64,000 nucleotides of DNA from the NCBI GenBank assembly GCA_038277395.1, contig CM076197.1, positions 70,713,348 to 70,777,347 of the forward strand, given 5' to 3'. Position numbers and translations under genes: made by a program. The notes below the pieces were generated by a model. That model searched no databases. It was given only the letters and a program-made list of their open reading frames with translations, and had not been told where the DNA came from. Numbering within the stretch: position 1 is the first letter of the stretch; every line of letters starts with the position of its first letter. This DNA is from Dryocosmus kuriphilus. Its lineage: Eukaryota; Arthropoda; Insecta; Hymenoptera; Cynipidae. Below are positions 18,067 through 29,639 of the stretch, one piece after another.

Positions 18067-18310
18067 CTTTTTTTTTTGCAATTTTAAGACCCAAGTAACG
18101 AATACCGAGCACGATGCGCAAGGACTAAAAACATCGAGCGCGAAGCGCGAGGCTTAAATATATCGGAGCGCGAAGCGCGCGATGTGAATGAGCCCGCGAT
18201 GCGGGCAGATTCTTTTTTGTACTACTTTACCAATTTTCTTTCTTGCTTGTGGTCCTAAGTACGAAAATATGAAGTATCCCATTAAAATTAATGCACAGTT
18301 ATTTTATTCT

Positions 18311-18622
18311 AGTGGGACGATGGTCGTGGGTTCGATTCCCGCCTCGCACTCTGGAAGAACCTCAGCGGCACACGCGGTGAACACTTGCCTAGGAAGGGAG
18401 TTGTTCATCTCCGGTATATCGTGGCGCCGGTACCTCTAGAAGAGAAAAAGGTTCTCTAAGTACTTAAAGACGTTGTTCTTGGTGGTTCGGAACCCACCTT
18501 AAACTGTAGGTCCCCCTCCCACCACCAAAGTATGTGTGTGGGGGGTGTGCAAAGGAATAGTGGAGAAATACAAAAAACAATGTAAACCCTCAGGGGACAC
18601 ATTAGAAACTTCCATTCCATTC
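18311..18622 (+). mobile_element. tRNA-derived SINE with 15-bp target duplication
   Basis: CAGTTATTTTATTCT occurs at 18,296-18,310 and again at 18,623-18,637, exactly bracketing a 312-bp insert. The insert begins a few bases before a canonical pol III B box (GGTTCGATTCC, 18,329-18,339) and ends in a CATTCCATTCC tail. The upstream A box is missing or degenerate, so the copy is probably 5' shortened. The target duplication implies LINE-machinery insertion. Confidence 0.75.
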
Positions 18623-18832
18623 CAGTTATTTTATTCTCATATTGACATTTATCAATGACGATAAGCTACATATGATTGCATACAGACTTTCTAAAAGATC
18701 TTGGAATGCTAAGTTTCAAGCACCTTTCTGATCATGTATAATCAAGGTGATCTACCTTATGCATTATTAACAATAATGCTATGAACTTCGAACAATTCTC
18801 GAGAAACAATTTGAGAAACAATATTTTAAAAA

Positions 18833-19882
18833 ATCAGCCCGCTTCGCGGGCACATTCCCATCGTGCGCGCCGCGCTTCGCGCGAAGTATGAGCGCGCCAG
18901 GGGTGCGCGGTCTAGCATTCGGCGCGCTTCGCGCTCCAATATATTTAAGCCTCGCGCTTCGCGCTCGGATGTTTTTGGTCCTTGCACATCGTGCTCGATA
19001 TTTGTTACGTGGGTCTTAAAATTTCAAAACACCTACTTTTAATGAGATTATTAAATTTGAATTTTTTATTAAAAACTACAAAAGAAATTATTTTACTGAA
19101 GGCTCTATCGACCTTAAGGAATACATTCTGATCATGACACTCGCGTTTCGCGCTCGACAATTGATTTTTTTTTTTTAATATCTTTTTCAGTTAAACAACT
19201 TTATTATCATTTCTTTTGTATCTTGCATATTTTGGTGGGAAATTTGAATTTTTGATTTTTTAATAGCGTTTTCTCGCTTCAAACCAAAAACGTGCATTTT
19301 ATCAAGAAATAGTTAAATCAAATTTTGTAGATCTTATTGAGTTGAATAATTTTGTTTATTATCATTTTTTTCTTATCTGAAATATTTTGTCGGGAAACCA
19401 CAGTTTTTTATGTTTAATAACATTTCTTCGATTAAAACAAAAACCGTCTACTTATCAAAAAACGGTTAAGACAAAATTTGTAGATTTTTTTAAGATAAAC
19501 AATTTTGGTTATGTAAATATTTTCTGTATCTCGCATAGTTTAGCCGGAAAATGGATTTTTTTTATTTTGTGAAAACCGTTTTTGATGGATAAAACCATAA
19601 CCGTTGGTCAAAAGTGGCTGGTTAACGAACTCGTCCTTAATTTTTACGCTTTAAAGAAGTGTGCCAAAGCGCAACCCAATCCAATTAGTCCTTCGGATGT
19701 TATCGTGCTAACAGACAATAAGGACAACAAGGACAACAACGACAACAACGACAGACAGACACCGTCGTAAAAACCGTTTTTTTTTTCGAATTCATGGGGC
19801 CATGAAACGTCGAGATTTCATGAAATCCGCGAAAGTCAGTTTTCACATAAAACTAATACCCTCTCATTGAGATAAGAATGTA
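18833..19882 (+). repeat. Family X copy 2, inverted relative to copy 1
   Basis: Starts with GCCCGCTTCGCGGGC and several GC mini-hairpins (to about 18,970). It passes through the AAGGCTCTATCGACCTTAAGG hairpin region and AT-rich blocks, and ends with a (GACAAC)n tract (19,722-19,763) and GATAAGAATGTAA. Its GC-rich start mirrors 18,070-18,215 of copy 1, so the two form an inverted pair around the SINE. Confidence 0.75.
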
Positions 19883-20143
19883 AAAATTGATGATGTTCAT
19901 GTGACATATGTGTACCCCATGTACACATAAATTTTGTACGTTGAAAATATCTTATATTTATGTAAAAGGCTAGAACACTGTTTTTGTAACTTCCTGTACT
20001 GTACTAAAATATTTATTGTAATCCTAAGGAAAAATCGATGCAATTTTAAATTTCTACTATCAACGAGACTATCAATATTTACACGTGAAATGATTGCATA
20101 CTGCATCAGCGGTCAATTTCAAACTTCTTTTTTACACAGAAAA
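19883..20143. other. Spacer between family X copies
   Basis: About 260 bp of AT-rich sequence without recognisable genes, RNA genes or repeats. Confidence 0.4.
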
Positions 20144-21383
20144 AAATCTGCCCGCTTCGCGGGCACAGTCTCATCGCGCGCTTCGCGCGAAATATGAGCG
20201 CAACTAGGGCGCGCGTCTGTTGGCACTCGCGCTTCGCGCTCGATAGATTATTCACCTCGCGCTACGCGCTCGGTGCTTATGGATCGCATAAACCTTTAAA
20301 TTAAAAATTCCAAAAGGAATTATTTTACTTAAGGCTCTATCGTCCTTAAGGAGTACATTCTCATCACTCGCGCTTCGCGCTCGATAATTACATTTTTTAA
20401 AACACATTGTAGATTAGTAAAGTTTTTTAGTGATTTTCCAAATTTTCACAATAGAGGATTTCGATTCTTAAAAGTAAAACGATGAGTCTTAACGAATAAA
20501 TTTTGTAGCTCTTTCCAAGGTGAACAATTCTGCTTGTTAATATTTTCTCATATCTTGCACAGTTTTCCTGAGAAGCGGTTTTCTTTATATTTCATAACAT
20601 ATTTCACGAATAACTCAAAAACTACGCGTCTGATCAAAAAAATGATAGAGAGCAAATTTGTAGACATTTTTGAGACGAACAACTTTGTTGATTATTATTT
20701 TTCCGTATCTTCCATAGTTTGGCGGGAAATTTGAAATTTTTCATTTTTAATAACGTTTTATCAATTAAAACAAAAACCGTGCATTTTATCAAAAAATGGT
20801 TAAAACAAAATTTGTAGATCGTTTTAAATTGAATAACTTTGTTCTTTGCCACTTTTTTGTATCTTGAATATTTTGGCGGGAAACCAGAGTTTTTTAATTT
20901 TAATAGCGTTTTCTTGATCAAATCAAAAACCGTTCATTTTATAGAAAAACGGTTAAGACAAAATTTGTAGATTTTTTTGAGATGAACAATTTTACTTTCT
21001 TACATTTTTTTTTTGTATCTCTCATAGTTTGGCCGGAAAATGGGTTTTTTGATTTTGTGAAAACCGTTTTTGATGGATAAAACCATAACCGTTGGTCAAA
21101 AACCGCTGGTTAACGAACTCGTCCTTTCTTTTTGGACCTTAAAGTAGTGTGCCAAAGCGCAATCCAATCTGATTAGTCCTTCGAAAGTTATCGTGGGAAT
21201 AGACTCCGACAACGACGATAACGACGACAACGACGACGATGACGACAACGACAACAGACAGACAGACACCGTCGTAAAAACCGTTTTTTCGGATTCAGGA
21301 GGTCTCAAAACGTGGAGATTTCATGAAATCCGCGAAAGTCAAATTTTGCATAAATCTAATACCTTCTCTGATGAGAATGTAAT
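20144..21383 (+). repeat. Family X copy 3, full length
   Basis: About 1.24 kb, uninterrupted: AATCT plus GCCCGCTTCGCGGGC at the left; mini-hairpins with GCTTCGC at 20,154, 20,180, 20,231 and 20,372 and a GCTACGC variant at 20,261; AT-rich blocks; a (GACAAC/GACGAC)n tract at about 21,203-21,262; terminal GATGAGAATGTAA. This is the best reference copy for the family with copy 4. No conserved coding frame is evident. Confidence 0.8.
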
Positions 21384-21476
21384 ATATTTAATTTCGAAAT
21401 TAATCATTTTTTTCGGCCAATCATTAGCGTATATTATATTTTATTAATCACAATACAAATAAGTACACACAAGTTT

Positions 21477-22757
21477 TATTACATTCATATCAGAGAAGGT
21501 ATTAGATTTATGCAAAATTTGACTTTCGCGGATTTCATGAAATCTCCACGTTTTAAGACCTCCTGAATCCGAAAAAATGGTTTTTACGACCGTGTCTGTC
21601 TGTCTGTTGGCGGTGTCGTCGTTGTTGTCGTCGTTGTCGTTGTCGTTCTCGTCGTTGTCGTTGTCGTCGTTGTCGTTGTCGTCGTTGTCGTTGTCGTCTG
21701 TTCCCACGATAACTTTCGAAGGACTAATCAGATTGGATTGCGCTTTGGCACACTACTTTAAGGTCCAAAAAGAAAGGACGAGTTCGTTAACCAGCGGTTT
21801 TTGACCAACGGTTATGGTTTTATCCATCAAAAACGGTTTACACAAAATCAAGAAATTCATTTTCCGACTAAACTATGAGAGATACAAAAAAAACGTAAGA
21901 AAGTAAAATTGTTCATCTCAAAAAAATCTACAAATTTTGTCTTAACTGTTTTTTGATAAAATGAACGGTTTTTGTTTCAGTCAAGAAAACGCTATTAAAA
22001 TTTAAAAACTGTGGTTTCCCGCCAAAATATTCAAGATAAAAAAAATGGTAAAGAACAAAGTTGTTCAATTTAAAAAGATCTACAAATTTTGTTTCAACCA
22101 TTTTTTGATAAAATGCACGGTTTTTGTTTTAATCGATAAAACGTTATTAAAAATTAAAAATTTCAAATTTTTCGCCAAACTATGAAGGATACGGAAAAAT
22201 AATAAGAAACAAAGTTGTTCACCTCAAAAAGATCTACAAATTTGCTCTCTACCATTTTTTTGAGCGGACGCGTATTTTTTGAGTTATTCGTGAAATATGT
22301 TATGAAATATAAAGAAAACCACTTTTCAGCAAAACTATGCAAGATATGAGAAAATATTAACAAGCAGAATTGTTCACCTTGGAAAGAGCTACAAAATTTA
22401 TTTATAAGACTCATCGTTTTACTTTTAAGAATCGAAATCCTCTATTGTGAAATTTGGAAAATCACAAAAAAACTTTACCAATCTACAATGTGTTTAAAAA
22501 AATGTAATTATCGAGCGCGAAGCGCGAGTGTCATGATGAGAATGTATTCCTTAAGGGCGATAGAGCCTTAAGTAAAATAATTTCTTTTGGAATTTTTAAT
22601 TTAAAGGTTTATACGATCCATAAACACCGAGCGCGTAGCGCGAGGTGAATAATCTATCGAGCGCGAAGCGCGAGTGCCAACAGACGCGCGCCCTAGGCGC
22701 GCTCATACTTCGCGCGAAGCGCGCGATGAGAATGTGCCCGCGAAGCGGGCAGATTTG
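21477..22757 (-). repeat. Family X copy 4, full length, opposite orientation
   Basis: About 1.28 kb, the inverted counterpart of copy 3 across a 93-bp spacer. It has a long (GTC/GTT)n tract (about 21,604-21,706) and ends at GCCCGCGAAGCGGGC followed by AGATT. Together the two copies make a ~2.6-kb imperfect palindrome. Confidence 0.8.
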
Positions 22758-22951
22758 TTTTAACTAGAATTGCTCTTATTTACATCAAATTTACAAACAA
22801 AGCTTAGGATTTTTAATGAAATATTTATCTTTCGAAATCATTAATAAATAAATAATCTTGGTTGTTTGCAAACTGAATTTTCCAAAATATACGTTTCATT
22901 CATTTTTATAAAAGCAGATATTAGTCACGTTTTGAAATTTTTATTTTTACA

Positions 22952-24430
22952 TTCTCATCTCAATAAGAACGTATTATATAGTTTATGTGAAAACTGACTT
23001 TCGCGGGGATTTTATGGAATCTCGACGTTTCATGACCCCATGAATGCGAAAAAAGCATGTGTTACGTTCGTGTCTGTCATTGTTGTTGTTTTCTGTTAGC
23101 ACGATAACTTTCGAAGAAATAATCGGATTGGATGGCACTTTATCACACTTCTGGTTTTATCCATCATAAATTTTTTCCAAAAATTAAAAATTCAAATTTC
23201 CCGTCAAACTATGCAAGATAAGGAAAAAATTATAATAAACAAAGTTCTCACCTCAAAAAGATCTACAAGTTTGCTTTCTATCATTTGTTTGTAAAGACGC
23301 ATAATTTTTGAGTTATGGGTCACCTTGGAAATACCAACAAATTTGCTGAACACCATTTTTTGATCCAACGTATAGTTTTTTGATGAAGCGTTTAATAGTG
23401 AAGAAGAAAAACATTATTAAAAAGATAATAATCTGCCCGCTTCGCGGGCACATTCTCATCGCGCGAAGTCTGAGCGCGCCTAGGCGCACAGCTGTCGAAT
23501 TTCACACTTCGTGATCGGTATTTATACATCCCCCTACACTTATGCACCTTTCAGAATTAAAGATCGAACCGTTGACAAATGTATATGGTGATTTTGAATT
23601 TTTCGTTAAAGCTCCTTCGGCTTTAACAAATACATTCTCATCACGTATCTCCTGCTTCGCACTCGAATAAAGTTTATCCAAAACATGGATTTTTTGCAGT
23701 TTGTGTGAAAATAAAATTTTTTTATTTTTAGTGACATTTTTCACAATTAAAACAAAAACTATGCGTCTTATCAAAAAATTGTCTGAAGCAAATATGTAAA
23801 CCTTTTTGAGGTGAATAATTTTTCTTCTGAACATTTTTTTCGCACCTCTCATAGTTTCAGCGGAAAATTGAATTCTTGATTTTTAATAACATTTTTTTAT
23901 GATTAAAAAAGACTATATGCGTTATAAAAAAACAGTATAAAGGAAATTTGTACATCTTTTTGGAATAAACAACTCCGCTTCTTAACATTTTTTTCGTATC
24001 TCGCATAGTTTGGTGGGAAAATTGAATTCTTAATTTTTATTAATATGTTCAGTATGGCTGGCTAACGAACTTGTCCTTTATTTTTCCACACTACAAAAGT
24101 GTACCAAAGGTCAATCCAATATATTAATTGTTTCCAACGTTATCTTGCACAGTCAGGCATATAGAGAGACAGAAACATTAGCAAAAACTTGTTTTTTTTG
24201 GGGGGGTTTAGGGGGTCTCAATACGTGGAGATTTAACAAAAACGGGGGAGGTAAAATTGTACACAACTGTAATACCTTTTCTGATGAGAATGTAAAAATT
24301 TGATTCTTTAGCCAAACTAGGTAAAAAATTTTAAAAATCACGTTTGATATACTTTATCGAGTGCCAAACGCGAGAAACGTGACAAGAATGCACCTGCGTA
24401 GCGGGAGGATTTTTCAATAACTGTTAATAA
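22952..24430. repeat. Degenerate family X copies 5 to 7
   Basis: A leftward partial copy starts with ACATTCTCATC at 22,956. A rightward copy starts AATCTGCCCGCTTCGCGGGC at 23,429 and ends GATGAGAATGTAA near 24,297. A short decayed GC end follows (GCGCGAGAAACGTGA-like, AGCGGGAGGATT near 24,405). The mini-hairpins here are partly mutated. No genes seen. Confidence 0.6.
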
Positions 24431-25000
24431 CTTTTTATTAACTTTTTAATAATGTTTTTCTTGATTTAAACAACTATTAAACGTTTCATCAAAAAAAATG
24501 CGTTGGGAAAAAAAATGGTGTTAAGCAAATTTTTAGGGCTTTCCAAGGTGAAGAGTTCTGCTTCTTAACATTTTCTTCTATCTCGCATAGTTTTGTTGAA
24601 AAGTGGATTTCTTTATATTTAATAACATACTTCACGAATAACTCAAAAACTATGCGTCTTTACAAGTAAAATGATAGAAAGAAAATTTGTAGATCTTTTT
24701 GAGGTGAACAACTTTATTTATTATCATTTTTTTTCTTATCTCGCATAGTTTGGCGGGAAATTTGAACTTTTTATTTTTGGAAAGAATTTATAATGGATAA
24801 AACCAGAACCGTTGGTAAAAAACCGCTGGTTAACGATCTCATCCTATCTTCTTATGCCTTAAAGAAGTGTGCCAAAGCGCAATCCAATCCGATTAGCTCT
24901 TCGAAAGTTATCTTGCTAACAAACAACAACAACGACAGCAAGGATAGACAGACACCAACGTAAAACATGTTTTTTTTCTCTTACGATATTTGTGGACAAA
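24431..25000 (+). repeat. Family X copy 8, partial
   Basis: AT-rich internal blocks followed by the GATGGATAAAACCAGAACCG block and a short (AAC)n tract near 24,921. It lacks the final GATGAGAATGTAA end and abuts satellite-related sequence. Confidence 0.6.
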
Positions 25001-25610
25001 TCAAGATTAAACATCGTTGGTTCAGCTATAATTTTTTTCCATACAAGTCCATAAATTCTTTATATTTTTGAAACATCGTATATCGAATAACGTAGAAATA
25101 ATAAAATCAATTCATGAAGCGGGCTGCAAGCGCCCTCACTTAAGGCTTTCGTGGGAGCGGGTACAAACACTATTAGTATTTAATTATTTTTTAACCACTG
25201 ATATAAAAAAAATGAAATACAGCAAATAAAACTTTCTTATTTCAATTCTACATGCCAAGAGCTTCGATTTGAGCCATCCCTGAAGAAAATTGGACTAAAG
25301 GATAAGCTTCCTGCATAGGGGTCTTCTTACCCCTCAATTTTTTTATCCCCTTCCCCTTTTCCCCATATAATTGTTTGCTTAAAATTTAAGAATGAAATAG
25401 GAAGCAGATTTAATCCAAGGTTTTCACTATTTTTCTACGCTTCGTAGTGGTCACTTTATGGGGCAAATACAAAACCTTGAAGTCGTGGGTTGAATAGTTT
25501 TTTGTTATGCGCGACGATAGACCCAGACATATGGCGAACCGAGTGGTTAAGGGTTTCCTACGAAACCTTAAAAAGGGTGACTAAACTTTTTTAAAAATCC
25601 CCAAGAGATT
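25001..25610. other. Satellite fragment plus unassigned insert with tRNA-like strings
   Basis: 25,045-25,105 resembles the satellite (TATTTTTGAAACATCGTATA). About 25,107-25,590 is an insert of unknown type. It contains GAACCGAGTGGTTAAGG near 25,536, resembling a Ser/Leu tRNA A box, and a decayed B-box-like GTGGGTTGAATAG near 25,484. The order is wrong for one tRNA. No gene seen. Confidence 0.3.
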
Positions 25611-28600
25611 AAGAAACATTTTTCTTTATGTATACACTTTATTTAACACTGAATTTTATCGAAAAGATGTACAGAGCAGAGATTGGGAATTTAAAAAAAA
25701 GCAAGTTCATAAATTTTTTACATTTTTGAAATTTTGTACAACAAATAATGTAAAATAAATACAAATATTACCTGAGCTTTTCACTAACGCTGGCAGAAAT
25801 TAAAAAACATTTTTTCAGTACGCATACATTTTATTGTGTACTTAATTTTATCGGACAGATGCACACAACTGCGACGCTGAAATTTCAAAAAATATTACCA
25901 AACTCTCAGATTCGGCAGAGATTGAGAATTTTTCAAAAACAATTATATAAATTTTTTATATTTTTGAAATCTGATACACCGAATAATTTAAAAAAAAAAT
26001 ACAAAAATTAATAATTAACCTGCTTAAAAAAGCCGTAAAAAGTTAAGAAACATTCTTCAGTTCGCATATCGTAATCATTTTTTAGAGGTATACATTTTAT
26101 TATGTAGGTACTAAATTTTATCGGAAAGATGCACAGAATTCCGAATAGAAGTTATAAAAATTGTTATCAAACTCAAAAATTCAGCAGAGATTTCAAATTT
26201 TTTTAAAACAAGTAGATACATTTTTTTATATTTTTGACACCTTGCATATTGTATAATATAAATTAAAATAAAAAGATTACTTAAACTTTTTTCAAAACGC
26301 AGAAAGAAATTAAGAAACATTTTTTTTAGTACGCGCACATTTTATTATGTATTAAATTGTATCAGAAAAATACACAGAATTCCAAAGCTGCGATTTAAAT
26401 AATTATCAAACTCGCAACTAAGGTGGAGATTAGGAATTTTTCAAAAAGAAGTTCATAAATGTTTTATATTTTTGAAACCTCGTATATCGAATAATGCAAA
26501 ACAAAAAAATTAAAATTACTTAAACTTTTTAATAACGCCGCAATATATTTAAAAAAAATTTTCAGTAAGCATACATTTTGCTGTATATATTAAATTTTAT
26601 CGGAAAGATGCACAGAACTGTGAATCAGAAATTTAAAAAATTGTTTGACAAACTCACAAATTCAGCAGATTATAAACTTTTTTAAAAACAAGTTCATAAA
26701 CCTTTTATATTGTAGAAAACTTGTATTATATCGAATAATTGAAAAAAAATAAAAAGATTACTTAAACTTTTTAAAAACATCCGAAGAAATTAAGAAACAT
26801 TTTTCAGTGTGTATACATCTTATTGTGTATCAGATTTTATCGGAAAAATGCCCAGAACTCCAACGCAACGATTTAAAAAATTATCAAACTCACGACTAAG
26901 TTAGAGATTGGGAATTTTTCAAAAACAAGTTCATAAATTTTTCATATTTTTGAAACCTCGTATATCGAATAATGTAAAACAAAAAATAAAAATTACTTAA
27001 ACTTTTTAATAACGTCACAAGATATTAAGAAACATTTTTCAGTATCTCGAGAAATACGCATCGTACGAAAAAAAGTGTCCTAAATAAAAACTTTTCATTT
27101 TTAGGGGGTAAAATTGACTTCGTAAAAATCCACCCTACAGCCAAGCCTCTGAGGATGGGAGAGGGGGTGAATTTGAAATTTCACATGGAAACCTTTATTT
27201 TTCATTGCAGATTCGAATTTTCCCCTAAAAAATACGTAAGTTTTATTCGAAAAATTTTCTACGATTCGCGATAGATGGCGCTGTAATTTATGGAGTCGAT
27301 TTTGCCGTCGAAAATAAAAAGTTTTATTGCGGAGATTTTTTTTCGTACGATGCGCATTTCTTGAGATACTTCAATGCCTCAAGATAAAAAACTCACCTTG
27401 TATGTTAAATTTTATATCGGAAAGATGCACAGAACTGCGAATCAGAAATTAAAAAAATTCTTTACCAAACTCATAAATTCACCAGATTAGAAACTTTTCA
27501 AGACCAAGTTCATAAACTTTTTATATTGTTAAAAACTTGCATATCGAATAATTAAAAAAGAAATAAATAGATAAAAAGATTACTTAAACTTTTTAATAAC
27601 CCTAAATGAAATTAAAGTAACATTTTTCAGTATGCATGTGGCATTCGTTTTTTAGAGGTACACATTTTGGTGCTTATTAAAATTTGTCGGCAAGATGCAC
27701 AGAACTGTGGCGCAAAAATTTAAAAGATCGCTACAAAACTTAAATTCGGTAGAGATTACGAATTTATCAAAAACAAGTATATAAACTTTTTATATTTTTT
27801 GAAAACTAGTATATTGAATAATTTAAAAAAAGACAAAACTTAATAATTAAACCATCTACAAACGCTAGAGGATATTAAGAAACATTTTTCAGTTCGCATG
27901 GCCTAAAAATTTTTTAGAGGTATACATCTTACTGTATACTAAATTTTATCGGAAACATGCGCAGAATTCTGTCCCGAAATTTAAAAAATTGTTTTCAAAC
28001 TCACGAATTCAGGAGAGATTTCGAATTTTTCAAAAAAAAAAATTTATATTTTTTTATGTTTTTGAAACCTCCTATATCGAATAATGTAAAACAAGAGAAA
28101 AAGATTATTTAAACTTTCTAAAAACGCCAAAAGAAATTAAGAAACATTTTTTAATACGCATACATTTTATTGTGTATTAAATTTTGTCGGAAAAATGCCC
28201 GAAACTCCAACGCCACGATTTAAAAAATTATCAAACTCACAACTAAGGTAGAGATTGGGAATTTTTCAAAAACAATTTTATAAATTTTTTATATTTTTGA
28301 AACCTCTTGTATCGAATAATGCAAAAGAAAAAAAAAAGTCACTTAAACTTTTTAATAACACCGTAAGAGATTAAAAAACATTTTTCAGCACACATACATT
28401 TTACTGTACGAGTATATATTAAATTTTATCGGAAAGATGCACAGAACTGTGAATCAGAAATTTAAAACATTGCTTAACAAACTCACAAATTCAGCAGATT
28501 AGAAACTTTTCAAAAACAAGTTCATAAACTTTATATAATGTTAAAAACTTGTATATTGAATAATTAATAAAATAAGACTACTTAAACTTTTTAAAAACGC

Positions 28601-29639
28601 CGGAAGAAATTATGAAACATTTTTCAGTACGCATACATTTTATTGTGTATCAAATTTCATCGGAAAAATGCCCAGAACTCCAAAGCAACGATTTAAAAAA
28701 TTATCAAACTCATGACTAAGGTAGAGATTAGGAATTTTTGAAAAACATATTCATAAATTTTTTATATTTTTGAAACCTTGTACATCGAATAATGCAAAAC
28801 AAAAAATTAAAACTACTTAAACTTTTCAATAACGTCGTAAGATATTAAGAAAAATTTTTCAGCACACATACATTTTACTGTATATATTAAATTTTATCGG
28901 AAAGATGCACAGAACTGCGACTCAGATATTTAAAAAATTGTTTGCCAATCTCACAAATTCAGCAGATTATAAACTTTTTAAAAACGGCGGAAGAAATTAA
29001 GAAACATTTTTTTCAGTACGCATACATCTTATTGTGCACCTACTAAATTGTATCAAAAAAATGCCCAGAACTCTAACGAAACGATTTACAAGATTATCAA
29101 ACTCATGACTAAGGTAGAGATTAGGAATTTTTCAAAAACAAGTTCATAAATTTTTTTATATTTTTTTTAAAACTCGTATATCGAATAATGCAAAAGAAAA
29201 ATTATAATTACTTAAACTTTTTAATAACGCCGCAATATATTAAAAAACATTTTTCAGTAAGCATAAATTTTGCTGTATATATTAAATTTTATCGGAAAGA
29301 TACACAAAACTGTGAATCAGAAATTAAAAAAATTGTTTGACAAAGTCATAAATTCAGCAGATTATAAACTTTTTAAAATAAGGCCATAAACTTGATATAT
29401 TTTTGAAAACTTGTATATCGATTAATTCAAAAAAAAAAAAAAGATTACTTAAACTTTTTGAAAACAGCGGAAGAAATTAAGAAACATTTTTCATTACACA
29501 TAAATCTTATTGCGTACCAACAAAATTTTGTCGGAAAAATGCCCAGAACTCTAACGAAACGATTTAAATGATTATCAAACTCATGACTAAGGTAGAGATT
29601 AGGAATTTTTCAAAAACAAGTTCATAAATTTTTTATATT
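25611..29639. repeat. Old, diverged satellite monomers (~235-245 bp)
   Basis: Consecutive monomers share anchors AAGAAACATTTTTCAGTACGC, TATCGGAAAGATGCACAGAACT, CAAGTTCATAAATTTTTTAT, GAAACCTCGTATATCGAATA and TACTTAAACTTTTTAATAACG. They differ from one another by many substitutions and indels. One MITE interrupts them. No coding potential is seen. Confidence 0.85.
27043..27368. mobile_element. MITE with ~32-bp terminal inverted repeats inside the satellite
   Basis: The left end TATCTCGAGAAATACGCATC, continuing into GTACGAAAAAAA, is mirrored at 27,336-27,368 with about two mismatches. The ~325-bp element has no coding frame; TAGATGGCGCTGTAA near 27,274 is its only GC-rich stretch. It lies within one satellite monomer. 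Confidence 0.6.

Larger units (their letters stand above)
13856..18215 (-). repeat. Family X copy 1, split by an LTR and a non-LTR insertion
   Basis: Family X is a dispersed non-coding repeat. One end carries GCCCGCTTCGCGGGC preceded by AATCT, followed by further GC mini-hairpins. The middle has several diverged ~130-190 bp AT-rich blocks (TTTGTAGATC...TTTGGCGGGAAA). A block containing a (GAC/AAC)n tract follows, and the end is GATGAGAATGTAA. This copy runs leftward: the GATGAGAATGTAA end is at 13,856-13,869, and AT blocks continue to about 14,704. A solo LTR intervenes to 15,864, the mini-hairpin portion resumes to 16,125, a non-LTR element follows to 18,066, and the GC end finishes at 18,215. 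Confidence 0.7.

Noticed and set aside
25530..25560. tRNA-Ser/Leu-like A box
   Set aside because: No matching B box downstream and no cloverleaf; the weak B-box-like string lies upstream. Not a tRNA gene.
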